This document shows positions 53,601 through 64,000 of a stretch of 64,000 nt of DNA, one piece after another. The notes under the pieces are model-generated. The model made no database searches. It had not been told where the DNA came from and saw only the letters and a program-made list of their open reading frames with translations. Source of the DNA: Syngnathus acus (Eukaryota; Chordata; Actinopteri; Syngnathiformes; Syngnathidae); assembly GCF_901709675.1 (NCBI RefSeq), contig NC_051093.1, positions 8,113,553 through 8,177,552 of the forward strand, in the 5' to 3' direction. Made by a program: the position numbers and the translations under genes. Every line of letters begins with the position of its first letter. The stretch's first letter is position 1.

Positions 53601-54991
53601 TTATTTTAGATATATTATTTTTATTGTCTTTTTTTAAAAAAGGAAAAGCTGTCAAGGATATATTTATTGGATGTTCCACTGTGTAATGTAGCGTCATTAC
53701 TGATAGTGTTATCTAATTTTTACAGCTATGAACTTTCAAGACAGCTGGAGCCTCCGGCGGATGTGTCTTCACCAACCACTTGGAGCCACAGAACACTCAC
53801 AAAGAAACTTTCCTCGTGAGTATCATGCGACAGTATGAGGTCTGCCATATTAGCACGTACACACGCACGCAGTTAAAAAAAAAAAAAAAAAAAGTCCTCC
53901 TGATTTGTAAAACACAGAAATGATTTTTTTTTTAGTCTCTTGACAATGAGCGATGGATCCAAAAAGCTCCCAGCAGACCAGATCAGTGTTTTATCTTCGG
54001 AATCAAGTAGTTCTGAGTTGGAAGATCTGTCCTCTCCAAACTCTTCCTGTTCCATCAGATTACAGGTAAATCTGAGAGTCAAGATGAGATTCAAACCCAG
54101 AACCTTTCATTGTGAAGCACTGTACGTTCAGCATACTGCTTAAATGATGATGTCTATAGTTCAGGTTAAAAAAATAAAAAAACTGTGATATTTTGTTTTG
54201 AAGAAGTTATATGATGATATATAAAATTTTTATCCCCCGCAGTCCTTCCACAGTTCTTGCAACAACGTATCCGAGGTCTTCTCTTCCCCCTCCTCCTCAT
54301 CTTTTTCATCATCCTCTCCTTGCTCCTCGACGACCTCGTCCCCAGACTCCCAAACCCCCGTGGGCTCGTCTTCCGACTCCCTCTGCAGCTCCGCCACAAC
54401 TCGGCCTTTGGCGGACTCCCACCACAAACGTTCCGTGTCCATGACCTCCCTGCCCGTCTACAACCGCCAAAGCGCCGACTCCTGTATTGTGAGGGTCAGC
54501 GTGGACCTGGGTCATAACAATGGCAACATGTACAAGAGTGTCTTGGTGAGTTGATTACGAGCGCAAGATTTTATTTATCGTTTGAGTCCACAAGGTGGCA
54601 GAAAAGCACGTAAAAAAAAAAACCAGAAATCATCTTTGTTCTGTGTGGTTCTTTACGTTTTCATAGTTGACCAGCCAGGACAAAACCGCGCATGTGATTC
54701 AACGGGTTTTAGAGAAACATCATCTGGATCACATGACCTGGCAGGAATTCACTTTGACGCAGGTCATCTCGCAGGAGAGAGGTCAGAACACACACGCATA
54801 TTTTGTCTTTTTGATCAGCAACTAACTCCATCTTCTTTGTCTTGTTTCCAGAGTTGCTCATACCAGACAAAGCAAACGTCTTCTACGCCATGTCAACGAC
54901 GGCCAACTTTGATTTTGTCCTGCGTCGGTTCCTCAAAGGCCACAAGAAACCGCTGAGAGCTACTTCTAGTCTTGGCCGCTACACAAAATAG
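47624..54991 (+). CDS. rgl3: Ral guanine nucleotide dissociation stimulator-like 3
   Basis: Ras-effector exchange factor that activates Ral GTPases. Exons: 47624-47647, 49350-49636, 49984-50028, 50100-50299, 50369-50508, 50588-50812, 50883-50986, 51245-51329, 52636-52722, 53176-53208, 53328-53449, 53726-53815, 53936-54065, 54243-54545, 54667-54781 and 54852-54991. They give 709 residues (human about 710). The N-terminus [17 protein letters not shown] aligns with human RGL3. A RasGEF-N module (about 45-200) contains LSTYRTF. The CDC25-type RasGEF domain (about 218-480) has [52 protein letters not shown] and [10 protein letters not shown] Ser/Pro-rich linker fills about 485-595. The Ras-association domain (about 595-690) opens [15 protein letters not shown] and ends with [17 protein letters not shown]. 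The best model joins 51329 directly to 52636; an optional exon is discussed in the findings. Confidence 0.93.
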
Positions 54992-56185
54992 AAATGGAAC
55001 TTTCAATAGTTGTAAAAGAGAAACCTGTCGTGGTCCTCTTTTGCTGGCAACAAAGAGGAGAAAAAAAAAATGTGAAGCTCTTATGGTAGCAAAGACGAAA
55101 AAAAAAAAGAAGCACTTTATGAATGATTCTCACTAGAATGGGGACTAAACTTTAAAATACCTGATGTATTGTGACTGTGTTGGAATAGCCACGTTTAGCC
55201 ATTTTATTAGGCACAACAATTCTACCTTTATAAAGCTGACAATGCTTCCGAGTGACATTTTCACTATGGTAGGGTACAAAATTATAATTATAGCATTTTT
55301 TTTATTTTTTATGTTTTGGTCACAATGAGCACATCTCCTTATGATTTAGTGCATTTTAAAAAATGTAGCGTTAGATCAATATCTCTAAGATCATTATTAT
55401 CTTTGTAAAGGTAGATTTGTTTTGGGGGGGGGGGGGGTGTAGACTTTTTCATTGGATTTACCAGTTGTGGCCGATGCGTGTCTATTAATCAAACAGTTCC
55501 TTGACCTTTTTTCCCCAAGGGTATTCTTACCAGAAAGACTGCCGCTAGTTGTATCATGCTGTATGCAACACTGCAAAAAAAAAAGAAGGGGCATTTGGTT
55601 GGATGATGTATGAAGAGTGCAAAAAGGAATGTGTCGAGTGTTGTGATCCTGTCAAGGTGAGTTGTACTCATGTCACCACACCTGTTCCAGTTGGAGGCGT
55701 ATTTGCATGGGAGCACCGTGTTGACCTCCTTGTTGCTGGGAGATATGGCATAACTGGCTGACAGCCCTGACCACAAGGTTGGCGTTCCGCCATTCTGGTA
55801 ACCATGGTAGCAATAGAGACTTTGATGGACTGAACGCCTTGCACATGCATGGGACTGACTCTTCAGAGGAATTTCAGTGTTTGTGTTTTAATCCCACACT
55901 TGAATCTCATTCTGATTACATTTTTTCTTTGATTAATATTGCCAGGGAATCTTGTAGCCAATTTTAAAGCCTAACCTAAAAAAAAATGGGGTGCCTAATT
56001 TTAAATGTTACTGTTTGATATTGAGATTTAAAATGTTTAACAAATATATTTAATACAGGTGGTTCGGTCACGTGTATCCTGAATGGAACTGTTGCTTAAG
56101 TATGTTGAGGATATCATTTCAATAACATGAGTTGTCGAGTGAGATTGTCTATTAAAAAAAGAAAGTCAACTCTGTAAAACAAGCT

Positions 56186-56191
56186 AATAAA
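56186..56191 (+). promoter_or_regulatory. rgl3 polyadenylation signal (candidate)
   Basis: AATAAA 1.2 kb after the rgl3 stop, the first clear hexamer found on this strand. It implies a long 3' UTR, unless an unseen variant signal is used earlier. Confidence 0.35.
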
Positions 56192-56360
56192 TAATATTAA
56201 TTAAAAATAAAACAGGTCTCCAATCTCTCTGGTGTATTACAAAACCTTAAACCTAAAATTTGGTACACATAAAACAAATTGGATCACATAAAAGTCTCCA
56301 CCGTCGTGAGAAAATCTTTCTATATTTGTATAGGCAGATATGGCTGATGAGTGTAACAAT

Positions 56361-56379
56361 CGGCCACTAGGTGGCGGTA
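56361..56379 (+). promoter_or_regulatory. CTCF-like site, full consensus match
   Basis: CGGCCACTAGGTGGCGGTA fits the vertebrate CTCF consensus YGRCCASYAGRKGGCRSYV at all 19 positions. It lies just downstream of rgl3. A near-match in the opposite orientation is at 57197-57215, so the pair is convergent. Confidence 0.6.
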
Positions 56380-57196
56380 AATAGTTGCATTTATTCCACT
56401 TGCAAACATGGTGTAAAACGACTGTACAAATATCTATTTGCCACCTGGAGGCAGTAAGAATCTTTGTTAGTCAACTCGATCGTAGTTGCCTTCAATTTGG
56501 AAATTAAATCAAATTAAGGCCTTTTTGCGTCATTTTGGTTCTTGCACCCAAATGCGGAATGAACTAATCTATATCATGCCATTTAGTATTTATCTGATAT
56601 GCTCACTTTGCAAAACTAAAAAAAAATAGTCATAAAAAAATACAAATAAATTACTCTTAAAAAATGAGATATTTCTTTCCTTTCCTCTTTTTCCCCCCTC
56701 CTCTAAGTAAATGCAGTACACCTACGTACCATTTTTCTTTCCTACGCTGCAGAGGGACTCTTCGCGTGTGGCTGTTACTTGGTCGGGCTGCACAGGTCAG
56801 CATTTCTTCAGGAGAAACACAACACTCATCTCACACTTTCTCATGTATTATGTATGCGTGTGTACTGCAGTCATGTGTGCAAACTGCATTTGTATCCACG
56901 ATGCCCTCTTTGCCTTTGGTGCATGGGCCCTGCAGACACTTTCAAGGTCTCGCCTGGGTTTGTCAAGGAAATCACTCACGCAAGTCTCCACTGAAGATTG
57001 ATGAGGCATGCAGTTTAGCTGTGAGTAAAATCAATGATGCTCACCCCTGCTGACCTATAAGTGTAATAAGGGGACTTGTTAGTTGGCATTATTTGCATTC
57101 TCAAAACGATCCCCCACCTGAGGGATCCGCTGTACCCCATAAATTGAATATTATAGTCTTGTACCCGAGTTCCGTCTATTTTGTTTGCAGTGGCAA

Positions 57197-57215
57197 TACT
57201 GCCCCCTAGTGGTTA
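57197..57215 (-). promoter_or_regulatory. CTCF-like site, minus strand
   Basis: The reverse complement reads TAACCACTAGGGGGCAGTA, 18 of 19 matches to the CTCF consensus. With the plus-strand site at 56361 it would form a convergent pair 0.8 kb apart, a possible domain boundary at the edge of the gene-poor right end. Confidence 0.5.
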
Positions 57216-59176
57216 GATGTTTACCTCATGGTTTTTGAGGTGTGGTGTGATTTGTTGGCACACTTTTCCTCAAAAAAAAACACCAGAAACACATTGGGCA
57301 ATACTGTTATCACATTCAAGCTTCTCTGAAGACATACAGTTGCCCTCCGCTTCACTTCCCAGGAAGACCCTCAGCTGTTTTTACAGTAAACACATGAGTC
57401 TCTGTGTGGATATGCGCATGTGTGTCCTGTGTTAATTTCATGCTTTGTATACTGTAGATGTTTCACTCGTGCCCACTGGCTGTAAAATGTGCTTCGAAAC
57501 CAGGGCAGTACTCTGTTTGTGCACAGTTGGTAAACACAGCCTTCTTCCCCATTCCTGGAAGAGGAAGCCGGAGGTCACGTTGATATTCAAACACACCTCA
57601 CACACAATGAAAAATTTCAACTGGATTTTAATTTGAAATGTGCACACATTTCACATGTGAGTCTCCACCTCTATGCAGCTAAATTTGCATGCACATTCAG
57701 TTTACCACTCAGGAAGTCTAACAATAACACAAATATATATATTTAGCTGAGTAAAAAAAAAAAAGGCCTGTGCATCTAAATGAGGAACTACAGTTGTTTA
57801 TGACGATCTCAATGGAATTTATTGAGCTGCCAGGTCGCAATCACGCGATTGTTATTGTTTTGTCTTTTTATGCATTTATAGTCAATCTTTGACTACAAGC
57901 CATCTACTGTGATAAATGTGTTAACATGTAAATTTATTATATCCTCCACATGGTTGCCGTTTACAGACGTCATGCTTCATGAAGTTTTATTGTGTTGCTC
58001 TAATTGCTATGATCGACCGTTATGCATCTTCTGTGCAAGCTCGCTTGTCTAATTATAGCTTTGTCGGCATTATCTTTACGGTTGAATTTCTACTGTGCGT
58101 ATGTGGCGAGTGAAAGAGTGAGCGTGAGTCATAGCGTGACGTGAACGGCCTGTGTCACTCACACGCTTGGCCTCAGCACATGGCTCGTAGACAACACACT
58201 CCCAGCCTTCACGTGCTGCGCTTCCCCTTTCTTATGCCCCCCCCTCCCTCCCCCTGCGGTCTTTTACTGAGAAACCCACCTTGGTTCTGGCTACTGCTGC
58301 ACAAACCGTGTAACCATTAATTTATTTTGCTGCTTCCTGATAGCATTTTTCTTTTTTTCTTGTTTCTCGTCAACATTCAACACTGCAGTTTCTTTTTTTC
58401 TTTTTTAATTCAATGCAGGTTCAAGGTGTTCCTTTCACTTGTCACTACGGCAGCCTCTATCGTTGAAGTTTTACACTAGCGGAATGCAATTATTTTACGG
58501 TTGAGCTCAAGCTTTCAATCATTAATCACTGATTGTAAGTAGAAAAAGCCACAAATTCCTTTGAAAGTGTGAGATTTTTGGAATTGGGACTGCTTCTTTG
58601 AAAATTTGAGGGTTGCGATAAACACTAACGAGGTCAAAACATTTGGACGCGTGCCGAGTAGGTCATACGACCTCACAATTTATTTTTCTGAGAATGAAAC
58701 AGGCTCTGTCCTCTCAAATGCCTCATAAGGCACAAGGCATATTTTTGCAGACGGATGCAAGCACATTTAAAAAGATGGAGTTTTGCTCCGTTGTGGGTGT
58801 GAGCAAAAGTCAAATGAATTACTTTAAGTGTCTAATTTCAGCCACCAAATTATCAGTTGTGCTGGGAACATGTCAAAGGAAAAACCCAGCAGTATGCCGG
58901 TATTCTTATCATGGCACCGACGGATGAACCAAAAACAAGCACAACGAGGCTTGCGGGAGCACGAAAATGAGGATCCGCCAGTTTTTATGCTAGAGCACAT
59001 TTGTGTTATAAATATAGCGCCCTTTTTTTTCCCCATGCTTGTGGGAAAGCTTTCTTCATTGCATGTTTGTATTTCTGTTGTTGACTATATATTTGATATA
59101 AAAGTGGAATTAAAATGTAAAGGCATGGGATAATCTACATGTATATTGGGCATTAAAAATCATTATATGATCTATT

Positions 59177-59246
59177 TACACTACCGTTCAAAAGTTTGGG
59201 GTCACAAAATTGTTTGGGTGACCCCAAACTTTTGAACGGTAGTGTA
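59177..59246. mobile_element. Short palindromic TA-flanked MITE, copy 1
   Basis: A nearly perfect hairpin: CACTACCGTTCAAAAGTTTG...CAAACTTTTGAACGGTAGTG around a 13-base loop, bounded by TA on both sides as in Tc1/mariner insertions. It is 70 bp long and non-coding. Copy 2 (59411-59480) is the same unit in opposite orientation, judged from the loop. Confidence 0.7.
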
Positions 59247-59410
59247 TATATTTATTTAGATAATTATTTATAGATTATATATATAATCTTCTGTGTAAAA
59301 AATCTTATAATATATATGTATACTTATATTCATAGATTATATATAATCTTATACAAATATAAGATATAATTTATAATATTTAATTCATAATATTTTATTA
59401 TAATAATATT

Positions 59411-59480
59411 TACACTACTGTTCAAACGTTTGGGGTCACCCAAACAATTTTGCGACCCCAAACTTTTGAACGGTAGTGTA
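59411..59480. mobile_element. Short palindromic TA-flanked MITE, copy 2
   Basis: CACTACTGTTCAAACGTTTG...CAAACTTTTGAACGGTAGTG with TA at both ends. The loop CCAAACAATTTTGC is the complement of the loop of copy 1, so the copies are inverted with respect to each other across 164 bp of AT-rich DNA. Two mismatches lie in its left arm. Confidence 0.7.
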
Positions 59481-62400
59481 TATATTTTTGTAGCAAAAGT
59501 CCTTGTAAACCGGAAAACTGTATTTTGTGATTCTGGGTCGCCATGGCAATACCGATTTATCACAACACTCCGAAACCACTTTGATCTTATTATGTATACT
59601 ATTAAAGACGCTGGAGCGTTTAGCGCCGTGCTGTCAACACGGCAAACACAAACAACAGGTGGTATTCTTAATACTCCACTTGCACTCTTCTGTGCCCTCG
59701 GTGCAACATGTTTGCAGAAATACCCGTCTGCAGCTCTTTGTTTTATGTAACTGGGGCCCGAGTGAAGGTGTTACAGTAACACGCTGTGCATTGACTGCAT
59801 GTGAGCAACAACTCACATGGGGCCTGCGGCTCCCCCCCCCTCCCCTTTCAGGTGTTTGGATTAGAGGAGGAAGGACTGAGTGGTGAGCAGAAGGGGAGGG
59901 GCTGCATTACTCAGAAATCCTTTTTCCGCCTTTCCAGCTCCATATTTTGTGGGTCACTTTGAGGGTTGTTTTCATCATTGCGCTTTAAATGGAATTTTAG
60001 TGTCATCAACATGACTAGTTCACAAAAGTGTGAATTGCTTTGTTAAATGGGCCGGATTGCGATAGGACACTGTTTATGAGGTTATTGCTCCAGGAGGCTT
60101 TTATTGTTATCACGCTCATTCGCCAATGAGTCGTGGAAGAAACAGGAAGTCCATCTTTTGTGTATTGACTGTTTGCTCGACAATATCAACACTGGGGAGT
60201 ATGGGTGTAGTCTTCCCGGCCAGTTTTAGGCTCAGCTTGTCATAACAATTTGCACGGCTTGCAACTGATGCAACTGTGATCCATTGTCGCTTCATTTGTC
60301 CCTCCCTGTCATAAATTCTCATTTATCAGTTCTATCTTTGCTGATCTTTCTATGCCTGAGATGTTTAGCGACAGGCAAATTTGTGAATGTAAATTTACAG
60401 GCTTAGAAACGGAGCAGAACGAGTCTATAGGCTTGCTCCACTTACAGTCATTTGAACCAGACCGGCTCTAGACAGATGGACGGTCCTGTTGACACTAATC
60501 CACACTATGAGGTAATGGAGTTAGCTTGTGTTTGTGCAATCCTTCGCTGCCACTCCTGACTTACTGACTGACCTACTTAACCAGCAACTCACGTGGCACA
60601 AAAAGCCAGCACACACTTTCCCAGAAGCTTAACGGATCGTAACATTGTGTGTACGTGTGAGTTGGTGAAATGGCAGCTTGTGTACTTGTTGGTGATTTAA
60701 AATTTATGCAAGGGACACAAGTCTGTGAAAAAAGAATCGACATTCCTATGCATAGACCTGTATGGGAAAAAAGTACATGAATGAATTTTGTAATCACATA
60801 TAATTTGGAAACTCAAACGACCTAATCTTTTGGTACAAACAAAATAAAAACAAATACCAGGAAATGTCAGATTGTAATAAGAAGTATTTATTCAGAGGTT
60901 TTAGGATTTAGCCTTTATCCACCATCAACAGTTCACATTTTCTCATAATATATCGAAAAAGCTGTTGACACGTGTTCTAGAATAAAATTGAACAGATCAA
61001 ATTTCAATTTGTGTCCATTCTGCCTTTGGCTTAGAATTAAATCAGCAATCATATCAATTCAGGTGACAAAGGTTAAAGCAAATGCGTTAAATGTAAGAAT
61101 ACTCTGAATCAATGTGCTATGATGAATGATCTTTTGTGAGAAAAAAAAAATAAGCCAGCAACGACCTCTCCACTTTCTACACAGATTGTATTGAAGTGTG
61201 TAATTAATTAACTCACTTATTACTCTAGCAAAATCCCTTTCATTGTGTTTCCTTGAATTTGCACTACACAAAAGCGCTAGACTTTTTCCGAAGGACACTT
61301 CAGTATGATGGATGACGGTGTACCAGCTGGATAAAAATCACGTGAAGTTCTGATGCACGTGATACAAGGCACATCATTGTCTGAGAGCTTGCTGGCAGCA
61401 TAAAGCAGGTCTGCATGGAGACCTTTGGAAAAACAAAAAAAAACAGGGATGTGGCCTAGTTAAGTGTCATGGCAGGAAGCCATCATTGTGATGGAAAGGT
61501 GGTGACCCCCCCCCAAAAACACTGACAAACATTTAAATATATTATAATATGTCTGGAAATGTGGAGAAAATTCCACAATTAAACATATATTGGGTGGGGT
61601 CAGTGCCCCCGTGACCCCCCCTCTAGCTCTGCCAGTGCATGTATTTGTTTCTGGGTTTTTCCATTACACAGAGTTCTGTGCAGTACCACATTGTACTGCA
61701 GCATGCCAGGCAGTACTGAGCCCTACTGGGAGAGTTGCAGCATAATTAAAAGGACAAAGAGGAGGTGGCCGCCCCCCTCCTTCAGTGTAAAAAGTTTGCC
61801 AATTCATGATGTTCTTACAGAGGAGAGAAAATGCAGTATATGCATGTGAGTATTGTTGTGTGCTCTTGGTATGTGTTGCTGTTGCGTGCACGTTGCTTGA
61901 AGGTTTTTACTGACCATAAAATCTATGCTAATTTACTTCAGCCCTCCTTTGCTTTATGTTAGCATTAGCTTGCAGACTATCTCCATCCAAACAAATGCTT
62001 TTCATATTGCCATGAGGGGGTTTGGAACCATTTCCCTTCAGACCAGGCCCTAACCCCAAAAGGTTCTTTTTTTTGTGGGCCTGCATCATATGATGGGAAT
62101 AAAGTTTCACCTTATGCAAGCCTGGTGATTACCTGTACTTGCCTTTTTCCAAACTTGCATACCTGGTTTATTTTGCAAGCAAAGAAAATTATACCTTTAC
62201 ATAATTGAACACTGCCTGTCATGAGAATTCCCCTTGTGCTGTGATTATCAATGCAATCTTTTGTTTTACAGGCATTATTATCCTTATGTGGTTTCAATCA
62301 CGTGCAGATGAGACTGAGGTGCTGAATAGGCCCAAAATAACAATTACCACACATAAGTACAAAACATCTAACGCTCATCATAAAAGTTCACACCAAAATT

Positions 62401-64000
62401 TATATTCACCTCAAAAACTCTCATATTCATTAAAATGCCTCTCAAACACACCCAAAAATTCTCATGCAGCTCGATCACACAAAATCCTCACACTCACTAA
62501 AATAATCTCTCTCACAAACACAAATCAATTAAACCAAGTTATTTAGTATACAGTATGAAATCTGCAATATTCTAATATCTGTTTTTTCCGCCCTCTCCAT
62601 CCATAGGGTGCTCCCATTTAACTTTAACCTCTGACCCTCATGGGATATTTGACTCCTGAAACCGGACCCCAGATGTCAAGAGCCTCTCAAGTCTCACTCA
62701 CCTGAGGCCTGACCGCTGGCTTCCTCGCCATACTTTACGACAAACTGGATTCAACTGGATAAGAAAGTAGGTCCATGCGGCTTTGTGGTACACATGGTTA
62801 CGCCATGACACATTCTGGGCTCGTGGGTGGGTGTGTTTGCGTTTGAACAACGTGAGGCACAGTAACCGAGGACGAAACGCGAGCTGGCGTTATATAGCGT
62901 GTCACTTTTTCTGAAGCTCTCTGAGACCTTTTGTACAAAACCCCAACAAACTTCTTAACTAACATTTCAATGCAAAGACTAAATTGATGTTTGGGCTGTC
63001 AATCCAAGTCAAGAGTTTCTTTTTGTACCACATCTTAAATACACTGAAGATTTTCAGATTTCAGCTGATATTTTGTTTATCTGACTTTATCTGGCCTTCC
63101 CTCCCACTGTTTCCACTTTCTTTTGTAAACTGTGTATTCTGGTCGATGGATGAAAGACACACAATATAAGATGAAGATGAAGAGACTTTCATTTTATTGA
63201 GTTGGTATGAAAGGCTGCACGAGGCACATTTGATATATTTCACTTTTTACCCCAATATGATTTTTTTTCCATCCGCAAAGTTAAAGCTTTGGGAGATACT
63301 CATGAATTATTCCTCAAGTATTGTTCAGCAACTAGGCAAAGTTTAGGTGGCTTTCAGATTTCCGCGTTACAATCACAGTCACAAAATAATATTAAATAAC
63401 GACCGCCATCCAATAATATATTCATATGTAGTAAAAAAAAAATATATAATGTGCTTTAAAGCACTAATTGCACTGGCTCATTGGCTAGAAAGTCATTTCA
63501 GCCAACATGTGACCTAACTGCCCTGCCTTCATAATGGAAGGTTGTAGTCATCCCCCTGCACTCAGCTGCCCCCCCCCCCCACCCCAAAAAAAAATCAGCC
63601 GTTACATTCCAGTCTGGGGAGAAAATAACACTCATGCCATCATTGTTTCCTCCCTGTGTTGCTGTTCATTTTGTTTCTCTAAAGGCCTCCCCAAAACCTC
63701 CACCTAGGTTAGAACCTCCTTAAAAGGCGCCCTTGTTTCTGTAACATTAGGGAAAACACAACCTGTTGATTGCTAACGGCTGCTCTGGAGAAGGATCACC
63801 ACAACGACATAACATTCCTGCTGTCGGAATCAAAGCCAAGCGTGACACGTGACTGCAAGTCAAGTCGGCTGTTTTGTGATCCAGCTGGCGCTGTATATGG
63901 TCAGGATTCTTGGAGCTCAGAGCAGATTTCCTCTCAAGTACACCAGGGTGGGAAAAAAAAAAAAAAAAAGGGAGGGGAGGAGTTTGTCCGGGAGACATGG

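Larger units (their letters stand above)
56192..64000. other. Gene-poor right end
   Basis: Apart from the CTCF-like sites and the palindromic MITEs, I found no exon chain, RNA gene or conserved protein on either strand. Homopolymers are frequent (C-runs at 59829-59838 and 63571-63580, an A-run at 63954-63969). It may be intergenic or part of a large intron of a gene beyond the right edge. Confidence 0.5.

Noticed and set aside
55925-55955. TATTGCCAGGGAATCTTG resembles part of the miR-23 mature sequence
   Set aside because: The seed region differs and the flanks show no complementary arm for a precursor hairpin.
58643-59133. Overlapping open frames of 94 and 101 codons considered as a transposase or zinc-finger (THAP-like) remnant
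   Set aside because: The cysteine and histidine spacing does not fit, and no splice partner or second domain is present.
55936-64000. Possible next gene on the right
   Set aside because: Several GT/AG-like pairs (for example around 62600-62765) were inspected but none encloses a frame with recognisable coding content.

Overview
This 64 kb window is vertebrate nuclear DNA, almost certainly from a teleost fish. Genes have many small exons (about 30-400 bp) joined by short GT-AG introns. The spacers are AT-rich, with long homopolymers and degraded transposon pieces of teleost type. There is no bacterial or viral gene organisation. Six protein-coding genes could be traced exon by exon in conserved reading frames; a seventh, small membrane-protein gene was not recognised.

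Layout: 1-8990 is gene-poor (one solo LTR, a 3-copy tandem repeat, an AT-rich palindrome cluster, one doubtful exon). ptger1 (EP1 prostaglandin receptor, +) occupies 9004-11933. ilf3 (dsRNA-binding NF90/NF110, +) spans about 12480-21902 and carries two alternative 3' ends. farsa (cytosolic Phe-tRNA synthetase alpha, +) spans 22326-26494. A small single-pass membrane-protein gene (-) spans about 27240-28990. gcdh (glutaryl-CoA dehydrogenase, -) spans about 30389-33700. slc44a2 (choline transporter-like 2, +) spans 34747-45812, with two alternative first exons and two alternative last exons. rgl3 (Ral guanine-exchange factor, +) spans about 47360-56191. The last 8-9 kb (55.0-64.0 kb) shows no gene I can support; it holds two small palindromic Tc1/mariner-like repeats and CTCF-like sites.

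The genes are not a functional operon; they are a block of conserved synteny. From memory, the human orthologues PTGER1, ILF3, FARSA, GCDH, SLC44A2 and RGL3 all lie on chromosome 19p13, so this looks like a compact fish equivalent of that arm. The most interesting points are: (1) both NF90- and NF110-type ends of ilf3 are readable; (2) farsa has an unexpected alternative last exon that would give a catalytic-domain-less protein; (3) slc44a2 has duplicated last exons plus two promoters; (4) the small membrane protein between farsa and gcdh is unidentified; (5) several strong CTCF-like motifs occur, one lying across a coding splice acceptor. Summed exon lengths are divisible by three for every model, and the gcdh and slc44a2 products come out at 438 and 706 residues, the same as I recall for the human proteins.
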